Part shown: positions 43,431-53,603 of the stretch, one piece after another
Layout of the letters: the number at the start of each line of letters is the position of its first letter
Numbering within the stretch: the stretch's first letter is position 1
Assembly (NCBI RefSeq): GCF_002368415.1
Contig: NZ_AP018290.1
Location: 1,305,470 to 1,369,469, forward strand
Length of the DNA: 64,000 bases
Source of the DNA: Calothrix sp. NIES-4105
GTDB lineage: Bacteria > Cyanobacteriota > Cyanobacteriia > Cyanobacteriales > Nostocaceae
Direction: 5' to 3'
Notes under the pieces: model-generated
The model's input: the letters and a program-made list of their open reading frames with translations, nothing else
Database searches by the model: none
Told to the model about the DNA's origin: nothing
Translations under genes and position numbers: made by a program

Positions 43431-45145
43431 TATACTTTGCATTTATTATAAAATCTCCAAACATTACGAGGTAATATAAACGGATGATTCAACTCTTTTT
43501 TACCAGATTCACCAAACACATGAACTCGCCATAACTCCCACATTATTAGTAACCATAAAACTTCGCCAACACGGCGCCCACTAATAGCAGCACTAAATTC
43601 TCCACTGACAATTTTTGCTGCAATATCTGGCTGAAAAACACCTTCATTACGTAAAATACCAGGATTTAACCAATCACCTAACTTATACCAAAATTCGTGT
43701 AAACACCAAGAAGTTAACGGTACTCCCATACCGCGTTTTTGGCGCCAAACAATTTGTTTCGGTAGCCAATCATCAACCGCGCGTTTAAGAATATACTTTT
43801 CACAACTACCTTGCAGCATTAATTTGCTACTCAACCGAAATGTCCACTGCGTTAACGGTAAATCACAAAAAGGAGAACGCACTTTCAAACCTTGCGAAAA
43901 CGCAATATTAGTAGCCCTTGGCTGAATATTTTGGGCGCCTTTGAGCATCAGCGAAGCGCGTCGTAAGCGGTGCATTAACTCATCACTATACTGAGTATCA
44001 AGTGCCTCCTGTAAGCAATCTTCAACATAAGATGAATTAATTAGATGACGTACACTAGATTGATAAACAATATCTTCATAACCCCAAAGACGGTGAAAAG
44101 TCCGAAGATATTGGCGAATAAAACTTTCTTCTTTATCAGGGTGTTGAGCTTGATAAATAGCTGCGGCAATTAAAGGTTTATTTGTCCAACCAGCAAATAA
44201 CTGGTCGCCATTTTCACCATTAAATATTACCTTAGTTTCTTGACTAGCAGCTTGCGCTAAAAGATACAAAGGTACTGTTACACCATCACCAAAAGGTAAA
44301 TCAAGCGCTTTAACTGTAGGTATCAAAGCTTTTTGAATATTACCAGGACTAGCATCAACTTTGACTAAGGGTATATTCAGATATTGTGCAACTTGTTCTG
44401 CATAAGGATATTCGGGAATACCCGCATTACCAAAATCAACAGTATAAGCTTTAACTTTTACCCCTGCTTGTACTAATAATGCTGCAATAATAGAAGAGTC
44501 TAACCCACCAGATAAACAGACTCCTACAGGTTCATCGTTTAAATCACTTATTTGACGATTTACAGCGTCTTTTAGTAAAACTTGTAATTCTTTAACAGCA
44601 TCAGTTTCATCATAAATTAAATCTGGCGCCTGCTGCCATTGAAATAACTGCTTTCTTTGCAGAAAAGTAATTTTATTATTATTATAATTCCAACTTAACT
44701 CGTAACCTGCTTCTATAGCATGAATTTGGCTAACTGGAGTTACCGGGGTAGGAACGTATGAAAAACAATGATATCCATAGAGCGCATTAATATTAACTTC
44801 AGGCGCCTGTATAAGTGGTAAAAGTAATTGTACTTGGGAAGCAAACCAAATTACTTGTCCTTGCTGCATCCAATATAAAGGAACTCGTCCAAACGGTTCT
44901 CTACCCAAAACTAAAGTACTATCTTCGGGACGTACCCATGCGTCAGAAAAATCATGCATCCCCGATGCTGAAAGCGAAACAATATTCCATGTTAAGTACT
45001 GAGTGCTGAGTGATGAGTGCTGAGTATTAGATAAAAGCTTGTGATGTTGCTTTTTAATTTTACGACATAGTGACACAAGCTCTTGGTGAGAATCATAGCC
45101 CCAATACCCAACAAAGTGATAATTATCTAGTAGGATGCTGCCCAT
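43430..45145 (-). CDS. Asparagine-synthetase-like ATP-dependent amide synthetase, Cys-less
   Basis: A 571-residue AsnB homologue. The N-terminal glutaminase-type domain starts MGSILLDNYHFVGYWG, with no Cys at position 2, so glutamine hydrolysis is not expected. The synthetase half has the PP-loop VCLSGGLDSSIIAALL near residue 212, IFNGENGDQLFAGW in place of the usual GEGADELFGGY, and VWRQKRGMGVPL with the conserved Lys. It should adenylate a carboxylate and join it to ammonia or an amine, as beta-lactam and lasso-peptide synthetases do. A heptamer repeat is carried in frame near residues 39-51 (SNTQHSSLSTQYL). It lies ten bases after the membrane-anchored gene and overlaps the decarboxylase-like gene. 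Confidence 0.85.
   Translation of the reverse strand: MGSILLDNYHFVGYWGYDSHQELVSLCRKIKKQHHKLLSNTQHSSLSTQYLTWNIVSLSASGMHDFSDAWVRPEDSTLVLGREPFGRVPLYWMQQGQVIWFASQVQLLLPLIQAPEVNINALYGYHCFSYVPTPVTPVSQIHAIEAGYELSWNYNNNKITFLQRKQLFQWQQAPDLIYDETDAVKELQVLLKDAVNRQISDLNDEPVGVCLSGGLDSSIIAALLVQAGVKVKAYTVDFGNAGIPEYPYAEQVAQYLNIPLVKVDASPGNIQKALIPTVKALDLPFGDGVTVPLYLLAQAASQETKVIFNGENGDQLFAGWTNKPLIAAAIYQAQHPDKEESFIRQYLRTFHRLWGYEDIVYQSSVRHLINSSYVEDCLQEALDTQYSDELMHRLRRASLMLKGAQNIQPRATNIAFSQGLKVRSPFCDLPLTQWTFRLSSKLMLQGSCEKYILKRAVDDWLPKQIVWRQKRGMGVPLTSWCLHEFWYKLGDWLNPGILRNEGVFQPDIAAKIVSGEFSAAISGRRVGEVLWLLIMWELWRVHVFGESGKKELNHPFILPRNVWRFYNKCKV
44996..45029. repeat. Heptamer (GTGCTGA) repeat inside coding sequence
   Basis: Four imperfect GTGCTGA/GTGATGA units, the family of 31259-31287, translated in the minus-strand gene as NTQHSSLSTQYL with no frame disruption. 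Confidence 0.8.
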
Positions 45146-45155
45146 ATAGCGTAAA

Positions 45156-45737
45156 TTACTTTACCTCGAAACTTTCCTCTTCAAGCGTCCTACCATCTAA
45201 TAACATCTGTACTTTCCATTTGCCAGTTTCGGCGCCGGAGTTAAGTGTATATTTACAGTGAGTATCCCAAACAGATGTAGTAATACTTTTTGTTTCGTAA
45301 CTATTTTGCTTGACAATCTGTCCGCTAGGATTTATCCAATTGCAAGATAAATTTAATTTTTGACCAACAGGCGCCTCTTTAAGAGTCACACGGTAAAATA
45401 GCTCAGAATTATTACGGTCAACTCTATCGCTTTGTGCAGTCACACGAGCTAAAGTATCACTACGCTGCTGTGAAAATAATATTCCGCTACCTATAATTAC
45501 TACCAAAGCTGCAGCAACAGAACCCAAAATCAACTTATTGCGACGCTGGGAAGCCTCCAAAAGTTGACTGCGCGCGACTTGTGTCATCGCTTCACCAAGT
45601 AAATCAGGTGGTAAGTTTAATTCGTCAAGTATTTGTTTTACTTGTTCTGGCTCAAGTTCTTGTTCGCGACGCTCTTTGAGGCGCCCTAGTTCGGCGATTA
45701 TCCGGTTAAGTTGTTCTTGAGTTAATCTTTGATTCAT
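45156..45737 (-). CDS. Single-pass membrane protein heading the synthetase operon
   Basis: 193 residues from ATG 45737 (MNQRLTQEQLNRIIAELGRL); the frame is open to 45818 but the added residues are not protein-like. The N-terminal 65 residues are charged and helical with two similar helix pairs (TQEQLNRIIAEL and EPEQVKQILDELNLPPDLL). One membrane helix follows (LILGSVAAALVVIIGSGILF) and then an extracytoplasmic beta-rich domain (YRVTLKEAPVGQKLNLSCNW, GKWKVQMLLDGRTLEEESF). A recurring cyanobacterial architecture whose function I do not know. Ten bases separate it from the asparagine-synthetase-like gene, so it is in the same operon. Confidence 0.65.
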   Translation of the reverse strand: MNQRLTQEQLNRIIAELGRLKERREQELEPEQVKQILDELNLPPDLLGEAMTQVARSQLLEASQRRNKLILGSVAAALVVIIGSGILFSQQRSDTLARVTAQSDRVDRNNSELFYRVTLKEAPVGQKLNLSCNWINPSGQIVKQNSYETKSITTSVWDTHCKYTLNSGAETGKWKVQMLLDGRTLEEESFEVK

Positions 45738-45925
45738 AGAATCCTTGACACAGGGAGTGATTATATTGTGAGCAAGATAATATAAGCTGTGAATAGCAAA
45801 GCAAGAGATAGCTTTCATAACATATTTTTTAAACGTGACTACAGGACAGCTTGCTTCAATTCCGTAAAAAACGCGCGTTTCTTAGAATAACCTTTACCTA
45901 CTATTAACTTCTTAGGGCTTAATAT

Positions 45926-46042
45926 ATGCCTCGTGAACCTCAATTTGAATATGTTGTGCAAATATTTAAGACTGCTTCTTGTTCAGTCACGGTAATGAAA
46001 GCATTTAATTGTGGATTTAACTTGTGTATTTTTTATAAGTAA
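45926..46042 (+). CDS. Candidate 38-residue peptide in the divergent promoter region
   Basis: ATG 45926 to TAA 46042 encodes MPREPQFEYVVQIFKTASCS, then VTVMKAFNCGFNLCIFYK, with three Cys. TTAGGG lies about nine bases upstream. It sits directly before the second asparagine-synthetase-like gene, a place where a peptide substrate might be encoded, but there is no leader motif and no family. It may be chance. Confidence 0.25.
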   Translation: MPREPQFEYVVQIFKTASCSVTVMKAFNCGFNLCIFYK

Positions 46043-46103
46043 TGTTGAGTTAGATTATATAAGGATTGCTTTATGTGGAAATTATTCGTTCCTACTCGGC
46101 ATT

Positions 46104-47825
46104 ATGTTATTCAACGCTTTTTTTAACCGTAAATCTATAGCTGCACCTACCAATGTAGCCAAAACCTGGCAGATAGGTTATGGCTATGTAGACTCATCGA
46201 TAGATAATATATTTTGGAGAGATAATAAAGTTATAGTTATTGCACCCGATAGTAAAGCTGTTGCGTTTAGTTCTAACGGACGGTTTGTTGTAGTTGGTGA
46301 TGTCTGGTTGAGTAATCGGCGTGAGTTGAGTGTTGCTTATGGTATTGATACTAATAATGACCTTCAATTAATTGCACAGCTTTGGGAAAAGTTAGGTTTT
46401 GAGTGTCTCAAACTACTAGTTGGTATGTTTGGACTGGTAGTTTGGGATAAAGAAGAACAAATTTTATATTCGGGGCGCGATTGTACTGGCTCGCGTACTA
46501 TTTACTATACTGCTACTGGTTCAACTCGTTGGTTGGCGCCTACTTTAAGAACACTTGCACCATATCGTTCAAAAGATTTAGATGTAGTAGCATTACGTGA
46601 TTATTTGTGCTGTGCTTTTGTACCTGGGCATAGGACTTTGTGGAATGATGTTAGAGAATTGCGTCCTGGGACAGTTCTAAAGTTATCACAACTACCTTCA
46701 GGGGAAACTCATTCCTTTTGGCAACTTCAAGAGCAAATTACCAATACTGATAAACCATTATCATGGCATGGGGAAAAGCTAAGGCAACTATTAGACCAAA
46801 TTATTCAAGAATATTTACCTCAAAATCAACCTGTGGGAGTTTTGTTATCGGGTGGTTTAGACTCTAGTAGTGTAACTGCACTTGTAAGTAAGCTTCACAA
46901 CGCACCAGTTCATACTTTTTCAATACACTTTGGCGCCGAATGTCCGAACGAGTTAGAATTTTCTAGTTTGGTAGCTCAATATTGTCAAACTCAGCACCAC
47001 ATTCTCGAAATTACCTTTAAAGATATGTGGGAACGTTTGCCAGAAGTGATGACATATTTAGATGACCCGATAGGTGATCCTTTAACGGTACCAAATTTAT
47101 TAATAGCTCAACTCGCGCGCGAATATGTTGAAACAATACTCAATGGTGAAGGTGGAGATCCTTGTTTCGGTGGGCCAAAGAATCAACCGATGTTGATTAA
47201 TAATTTATATGGTTCGGTGACAAATCAAAATACTTTACAGGCTTATTTAACATCTTTTCAAAAATGCGCTCCTGATTTAGCGTTATTATTAAAACCAGAC
47301 GTATTGAAAGCTGTTAATAATGCACCATCAGTATTTATAGATGACTTATACTCAAAAGATAATTATTTAAATAGATTAATGGCGATTAATATTAAGTATA
47401 AAGGCGCCGATCAAATTTTAACAAAAGTAAATAATATTACTCAAGCAGCAGGATTATTAGGACTTTCACCTTTATTCGACCAACGAGTAGTAGATTTAAG
47501 TATGCAAATACCTCCTGAGTATAAATTATCTGGGGTCGAAGAAAAAGCAGTTTTAAAGCTAGCAGTAGCAGATATAGTACCCGAAGCCATTATCAACCGT
47601 CCTAAAAGTGGCATGATGGTACCAGTACAGTTAGGTTTTCGTAAATATTGGCAGCAAGAAGCCAGAAGTTTATTATTAAATAGAAACGCAATGACGGCGC
47701 CGTATTTTAATCAAAGTGTAATCAAAGATTGGCTTAACTATCGTGGTGATACATGGAGAAGATACGGTGTTAAACTTTGGTTATTAACCAGTTTAGAGAT
47801 GTGGTTACAAGTTAATCGCATTTAA
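46104..47825 (+). CDS. Second asparagine-synthetase-like amide synthetase, Cys-less
   Basis: The homologous region begins at ATG 46104 (MLFNAFFNRKSIAAPTNVAK, 573 residues); a GTG at 46011 would add 31 unlikely residues, and neither has a good ribosome site. The N-terminal glutaminase-like domain has no Cys1/Cys2. The synthetase domain has GVLLSGGLDSSSVTALV near residue 247, ILNGEGGDPCFGGPKNQ instead of GEGADELFGG, and INRPKSGMMVPV with the conserved Lys. It is related to but clearly distinct from the synthetase on the other strand. It is divergent from that operon across a 366-base spacer, which suggests shared control. Substrate unknown. Confidence 0.82.
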   Translation: MLFNAFFNRKSIAAPTNVAKTWQIGYGYVDSSIDNIFWRDNKVIVIAPDSKAVAFSSNGRFVVVGDVWLSNRRELSVAYGIDTNNDLQLIAQLWEKLGFECLKLLVGMFGLVVWDKEEQILYSGRDCTGSRTIYYTATGSTRWLAPTLRTLAPYRSKDLDVVALRDYLCCAFVPGHRTLWNDVRELRPGTVLKLSQLPSGETHSFWQLQEQITNTDKPLSWHGEKLRQLLDQIIQEYLPQNQPVGVLLSGGLDSSSVTALVSKLHNAPVHTFSIHFGAECPNELEFSSLVAQYCQTQHHILEITFKDMWERLPEVMTYLDDPIGDPLTVPNLLIAQLAREYVETILNGEGGDPCFGGPKNQPMLINNLYGSVTNQNTLQAYLTSFQKCAPDLALLLKPDVLKAVNNAPSVFIDDLYSKDNYLNRLMAINIKYKGADQILTKVNNITQAAGLLGLSPLFDQRVVDLSMQIPPEYKLSGVEEKAVLKLAVADIVPEAIINRPKSGMMVPVQLGFRKYWQQEARSLLLNRNAMTAPYFNQSVIKDWLNYRGDTWRRYGVKLWLLTSLEMWLQVNRI

Positions 47826-47948
47826 GAACTTGAGTACTAATGTAAAATTACTCACAAGTTCCTCAAATTTGTCTGGTAAATTAGAAAGTTAAGCAAGTAG
47901 AAGTCTTGTGATAAATAGGGTGACAAATTATACCAAAAGCAAAAAATA

Positions 47949-49679
47949 ATGGCAGCAGAACATAGTTTAATTTTAGATTTCACAACTGTTTTGGCAACTT
48001 CGGCTTTTGGAGGATATTTAGTAAATCGATTGCGTCAACCTGTTTTACTTGGTTATTTAGTTAGTGGAATGGTTGTTGGACCGTTTGGTTTTAAACTTCT
48101 TAGTGATGTGACGCGAATTCAGTCTCTTGCTACGATTGGTGTCGCTTTTTTGTTGTTTGCGCTAGGAGTTGAATTTTCCCTCTCTGAATTGAAAAGGGTT
48201 AAAGATATTGCTTTGAGGGGTAGTTTACTGCAAATAGGTTTGACTACTGCTGTTGTTGCATTTCTTGCGATTTTAACAGGTTGGGTTGAGGGAGTTGTTC
48301 AGGGTATTTTTTTGGGGGTTGTTCTTTCGTTTTCTTCGACTGCTGTAGTATTAAAAACGCTTGCAGAACGAGGAGAAACTTATACTCTTCACGGTCAAGT
48401 CATGTTAGCGATTTTAATTGCTCAAGACTTGGTACTAGGGTTAATGTTAGCATTATTACCTGCTTTAAATGAACCTAACAGTATTGTATTTGCAGTCGGC
48501 GCCGCTTTATTAAAAGTTATAATTTTTTTAGTTTTAGCTATAGGGTTTGGACGTTGGATAGTACCTGGGTTAATAAGGCGAGTAGCGGCGACGGAAAATA
48601 CTGAGTTATTTTTAATATCAGTAATTGCATTATGTTTAGGAGTGGCATTAATTACAGGAAAACTCGGTCTTTCGATAGAAATAGGCGCCTTTGTTGCAGG
48701 TTTAATGGTTTCTGAAATTGATTATTCTGACTATGCATTAGCAAAAATTTTACCGTTACGAGATACTTTTGCGTGTCTTTTCTTTGCCTCAATTGGTATG
48801 CTAATTAATCCAGGTGTTTTACTCCAAAATTTTGGGTTAATACTAGGTTTAGTTACGTTAGTGATGTTGGGTAAAGCAATGATTATTTTACCAATTATTC
48901 TAAAATTTGGCTACTCTATCAAAACTGCAATTATTACAAGTTTAGGAATTAATCAAATCGGAGAGTTTTCATTTGTACTGGCATTAGCTGGTTTGCAACA
49001 GGGATTAATTCCAGAAAAAACTTATTTACTTTTATTGGGTACAACAGCTATTACGCTGGTACTTACCCCTATCTGGCTTAATATTTCTGCTTACCTTGCC
49101 GATAAATTTACCCAAGTACCTTTTTTGAGAAAGCATCTACAAAACGTTGCACAGCCAATACTTTTATCAATCCCCGAAACAATAAGCGGTCATGTTGTTG
49201 TCGCTGGTTACGGTAGAGTTGGGCAAATTATTGTTAAAATACTTCAAAATCAAGGATACCCAATTTTAGTAATAGAGAATAGTGAAGCTGCAATTCAAAG
49301 TTTGAGAATGCAGCAAATTTCCTATATTTATGGCGATGCTGATTCGGAGCTAGTCTTAGAAAAAACTCATCTTCAAAATGCGAAAGCTTTAGCAATAGCA
49401 CTTCCCGACCCTTCCAGTACTCGTTTACTTCTGGAGCGAGCATTAAAAATTGCACCTTCTTTGGATGTAATCGCGCGCTCACATTACAATAGCGAAATTG
49501 ATGTGCTAACTCAAATGGGCGCCAAGGAAGTAGTGCAGCCAGAATTTGAAGCTGCTTTAGAACTTAGTGCCCACTTGCTAGCAACTTTGGGTGAAGCAAA
49601 CGACCATATATATAATGTCATTACTAACATTCGTGCCGATAGATACCAAAGTATCCGACCCTCGAATTTGCGCCATTAG
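47949..49679 (+). CDS. Cation:proton antiporter (CPA2) with TrkA-N domain
   Basis: A 576-residue KefB/KefC-like protein. About 12-13 membrane segments occupy residues 7-390, including VLLGYLVSGMVVGPFG, FLLFALGVEFSLSELK, SFSSTAVVLKTLAERGE and INQIGEFSFVLA. A cytosolic RCK/TrkA-N Rossmann domain follows with GHVVVAGYGRVGQIIV near 418. It would exchange K+ or Na+ for H+, gated by nucleotide binding. It starts at ATG 47949, downstream of the second synthetase gene by 123 bases on the same strand; co-transcription is uncertain. Confidence 0.9.
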   Translation: MAAEHSLILDFTTVLATSAFGGYLVNRLRQPVLLGYLVSGMVVGPFGFKLLSDVTRIQSLATIGVAFLLFALGVEFSLSELKRVKDIALRGSLLQIGLTTAVVAFLAILTGWVEGVVQGIFLGVVLSFSSTAVVLKTLAERGETYTLHGQVMLAILIAQDLVLGLMLALLPALNEPNSIVFAVGAALLKVIIFLVLAIGFGRWIVPGLIRRVAATENTELFLISVIALCLGVALITGKLGLSIEIGAFVAGLMVSEIDYSDYALAKILPLRDTFACLFFASIGMLINPGVLLQNFGLILGLVTLVMLGKAMIILPIILKFGYSIKTAIITSLGINQIGEFSFVLALAGLQQGLIPEKTYLLLLGTTAITLVLTPIWLNISAYLADKFTQVPFLRKHLQNVAQPILLSIPETISGHVVVAGYGRVGQIIVKILQNQGYPILVIENSEAAIQSLRMQQISYIYGDADSELVLEKTHLQNAKALAIALPDPSSTRLLLERALKIAPSLDVIARSHYNSEIDVLTQMGAKEVVQPEFEAALELSAHLLATLGEANDHIYNVITNIRADRYQSIRPSNLRH

Positions 49680-49703
49680 TATTCTATCCCATCAACCTAT
49701 TAC

Positions 49704-50912
49704 TTACACTATTAAACTTACTTGAGTAACGCCTACGCGCATTTCATGCTGACGTTCAACCCAGTTGTGGCGGATTTTTTTACGTAATAAGCGGGCGCCA
49801 AAAAATAGAATTGGACGTATAAATGCGTACTTACGTAAAATTTCAGCTTGGTCTGCTTCTTCAGATTGGAGTTGCTGCGCGCGGATAATTTCTGGTGTAC
49901 GTTCGGCTTGAATGTTTGCAAGTGCTGCATCAATTTCGGCGCCTGTAGCTTTTGCTTGTAATAATGGGACAAGATGATTAACGGTGACAATTACATCACG
50001 CAGTGCAACATTAATACCTTGCGCGCGGATAGGTGACATTGGATGTGCAGCATCACCAAGAAGCATTACACCAGGTGCATACCAAGAAGGACAACGACCA
50101 ACTACCACTGATAGTTTTATCGGTCGTTCGATAGTATCTGCGCTTTTTACAATATGTTCAGCCATCCACGATGGTGCCACTGAAGCAAAAATGGGCGCCC
50201 ACTGTGCAGGTTTTTGGTCGATTTCATATTGTGATTTATCTGGAAACAATATCCAAGATAAATGTAGCTTACCTTCCTCTGCTCCATGAAAAAGACCAAA
50301 GCTTTTATCACCGTTAGAAACCGCATAAAATGTATTCTCAATAAACTTAGGACTGTCTGCAAGTTTGAACCAGAGAATATCTATATCTTTGGGTTGTTTT
50401 TCTAAATGTAAACCCGCGCGTTGACGTATAACCGAGTTACGACCATCTGCACCAATTACAAGGTCGGCGAAAATCTCTCTTCCATCGCTAAGTTTAACAC
50501 CTGCTACCCGGTCATCAACCCGTAATAAATCTTTTACAGGAAATCCCTGAATAAACTCAAACTCTGGGTATGTTTGAGCTTGTTCAATTAAAGCTGTCAG
50601 TAAAGGCGGTTGTGATACTAATGTACAGGGTGGAGAATTCGGCTCCATTGGTTCAGCAACGCGGAAAAGTGTTTTTTTGCCTAATATAACTTCCCAAGCA
50701 TCAAAGGAGCGATGCGGTATTTGCTCTAGTATTTCAGATAAACCCATTTGTTTAAGGGCATCCAAGCCACTTGGCATTAATCCTTCACCGCGAAACACTC
50801 GATGAAAATCTGTACTTGCTTCGATTAACGACACAGTAATGCCACGTTTGACTAAAAGTAAAGCCAGCGTGGCGCCAGTTGGGCCTGCCCCTACAATTAT
50901 AATTTGTGGCAT
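49704..50912 (-). CDS. FAD-dependent monooxygenase (group A type)
   Basis: A 402-residue flavoprotein. The N-terminal dinucleotide motif is IIVGAGPTGATLALLLVKRG (residues 4-23), a conserved DG region is VIGADGRNSVIRQRAG, and the second FAD motif is GVMLLGDAAHPMSPIRAQGI near 285-304. This is the PHBH/aromatic-hydroxylase type. The substrate is not known; relatives hydroxylate aromatic or isoprenoid compounds. It starts at ATG 50912 and converges with the antiporter gene (24-base gap). No pathway partner is adjacent. Confidence 0.88.
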   Translation of the reverse strand: MPQIIIVGAGPTGATLALLLVKRGITVSLIEASTDFHRVFRGEGLMPSGLDALKQMGLSEILEQIPHRSFDAWEVILGKKTLFRVAEPMEPNSPPCTLVSQPPLLTALIEQAQTYPEFEFIQGFPVKDLLRVDDRVAGVKLSDGREIFADLVIGADGRNSVIRQRAGLHLEKQPKDIDILWFKLADSPKFIENTFYAVSNGDKSFGLFHGAEEGKLHLSWILFPDKSQYEIDQKPAQWAPIFASVAPSWMAEHIVKSADTIERPIKLSVVVGRCPSWYAPGVMLLGDAAHPMSPIRAQGINVALRDVIVTVNHLVPLLQAKATGAEIDAALANIQAERTPEIIRAQQLQSEEADQAEILRKYAFIRPILFFGARLLRKKIRHNWVERQHEMRVGVTQVSLIV

Positions 50913-50948
50913 TACTGCGCCTCCTTTTTTGCTTTATTATATTCTGAA

Positions 50949-51413
50949 TCAACCACCAAGTAAATATTGCAATTTAATTTGGATATTTGTATTTACCCCT
51001 GCAACAAATACAGTCGAATCACCAAATTTGGGTGGACCAAAACGTATTGCTGGGTTATTAGAAAAACCAAACCCTCCTGTGGGGATGCCAAGAGGATTGC
51101 GCTTGAGGGCGCCATTACCAACGGTATCGTGAATTACGGTAACAGCATAATTTCCGGCTTTCAAATTAGGAAAAGTAACTGTTTGAGAAGTTTCTGTGAC
51201 TTTTACACACTGAGAAAGCACCGCAAGCTTGCCGTTATCAGGAAACCCTTTGCTGTTCGCAAAAACATTTAGACAAATCTGTCCTTTTTGAGATTTGATT
51301 CCATCAACACGCACCGATAGTTTTCCATTAAAGCTAGCCAAAGCTTGAGGTAATAACACTGAATTAGCAATGACAGTAGAAATTAAGATTACTGCGTTTA
51401 AGCGTTTCTTCAT
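50949..51413 (-). CDS. Secreted DUF2141 protein
   Basis: A 154-residue exported protein. Residues 1-26 are a signal peptide (MKKRLNAVILISTVIANSVL, cleavage after ALA near residue 26). The mature part has the DUF2141 pattern: GQICLNVFANSKGFPD, LKAGNYAVTVIHDTVGNGAL and NPLGIPTGGFGFSNN. A small beta-sandwich periplasmic or outer-envelope protein of unknown role. It lies 36 bases upstream of the monooxygenase gene on the same strand, so they may share a transcript. Confidence 0.85.
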   Translation of the reverse strand: MKKRLNAVILISTVIANSVLLPQALASFNGKLSVRVDGIKSQKGQICLNVFANSKGFPDNGKLAVLSQCVKVTETSQTVTFPNLKAGNYAVTVIHDTVGNGALKRNPLGIPTGGFGFSNNPAIRFGPPKFGDSTVFVAGVNTNIQIKLQYLLGG

Positions 51414-51603
51414 TACTTATTTCCGATAGAATTAAAATAAATTTCGCATCTTGCTTATATAAAACAGGACAGAAAGCCAAGTTAGATTAACATTGATATC
51501 TCAGTAGAAGCTATATCTGGTAACACATTTGGCTTCAGCAATGCTGTAAACGTATCACATTAATCAATTTAACCAAAATCTTTATACCTAAAAATTGCAC
51601 GTT

Positions 51604-51632
51604 GTAGAGACGCGATTAAATCGCGTCTCTAC
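51604..51632. repeat. Palindromic repeat (TAGAGACGCGAT family)
   Basis: 12-bp perfect arms (GTAGAGACGCGA) around TTAAA, related to 421-450. Confidence 0.8.
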
Positions 51633-51720
51633 GTGGATATAATTTTTTACAGATCATTTAGGACTGCTATATAGTCTTGTCTTCTGCTAATATAAGAGAA
51701 TTTAATAGAATGTGCTGATT

Positions 51721-52089
51721 ATGTCATTAGCATCCACTGGTCAACCATCAATAATTCGTACAGAACGTGGGTTAAGTATAGCGGGCAGCCGTATTACTAT
51801 CTACGATGTTATGGATTTTTTGAAAGCTAGCTACCCACCAAAATTAATTCGCGATAAGTTTAATCTTGCAGACGAACAAATTAACGCTGCTATGTCTTAT
51901 ATTTCGGCAAATGCTGCCCAGCTAGAAGCTGAATATCAAGAAGTTTTACAAACTAGAGAAGAAATTAGTCAATATTGGGAAGAAAAAAATCGCGAACACT
52001 TTGAGCAGATTGCTACTACACCTCGTAAACCTGGAACTGAAGCGCTCTGGACAAAACTAGAAAAGCAAAAATCCCAACGGAATTCTTAA
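51721..52089 (+). CDS. DUF433 family protein (antitoxin-like)
   Basis: 122 residues from ATG 51721 (MSLASTGQPSIIRTERGLSI); the frame is open to 51712. IIRTERGLSIAGSRITIYDV MDFLKASYP and FNLADEQINAAMSYI match DUF433, a small winged-helix family often paired with DUF5615-type PIN-like toxins. The C-terminal half is a charged helix (EYQEVLQTREEISQYWEEKN). No toxin follows; the downstream sequence is a degenerate tandem repeat and then dapL, so it is an orphan here. Confidence 0.82.
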   Translation: MSLASTGQPSIIRTERGLSIAGSRITIYDVMDFLKASYPPKLIRDKFNLADEQINAAMSYISANAAQLEAEYQEVLQTREEISQYWEEKNREHFEQIATTPRKPGTEALWTKLEKQKSQRNS

Positions 52090-52090
52090 T

Positions 52091-52170
52091 AATTCTTCCT
52101 TTGTGCCCTTTGTGTCTTTGTGGTTCATTTCTCTTGCCCTCTGTGTCCTCCGCGCCTCTGTGGTAAAAAT
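52091..52170. repeat. Degenerate short tandem repeat (TTTGTGTCC type)
   Basis: Several diverged copies of the CTTTGTGTCC unit between the DUF433 and dapL genes, the same family as at 18805, 19947 and 43027. Confidence 0.7.
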
Positions 52171-52270
52171 ATATCACTGCACAAGCGAGACGCCTGTGCT
52201 ACGGTTGCAAATAAGCACAGGATTGCGAAGCGCGGTAAACTAATTTTTTTAGGTGTCTTAGCTATCCAAC

Positions 52271-53509
<1,239 letters not shown>

Positions 53510-53603
53510 CTTTAACTGATGTAACAGACAAAATATCTGTTACATCTATTAATCGTTAAACAGATTATTATTTAATTAAGCGCATTAATACAACAAAATT
53601 AGT

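Noticed and set aside
40943-47825. Lasso-peptide cluster, because of the AsnB-like genes
   Set aside because: No PqqD-like recognition protein, no transglutaminase-like leader protease, and the nearby 38-residue frame lacks lasso leader features.
49733-50362. Frames antisense or out of frame within the monooxygenase gene
   Set aside because: The monooxygenase frame carries all FAD motifs; the others are shadows.
18805-52170. CRISPR array suggested by spaced short repeats
   Set aside because: Units are 7-9 bp head-to-tail with no spacers, and no cas genes are present; they are short tandem repeats.
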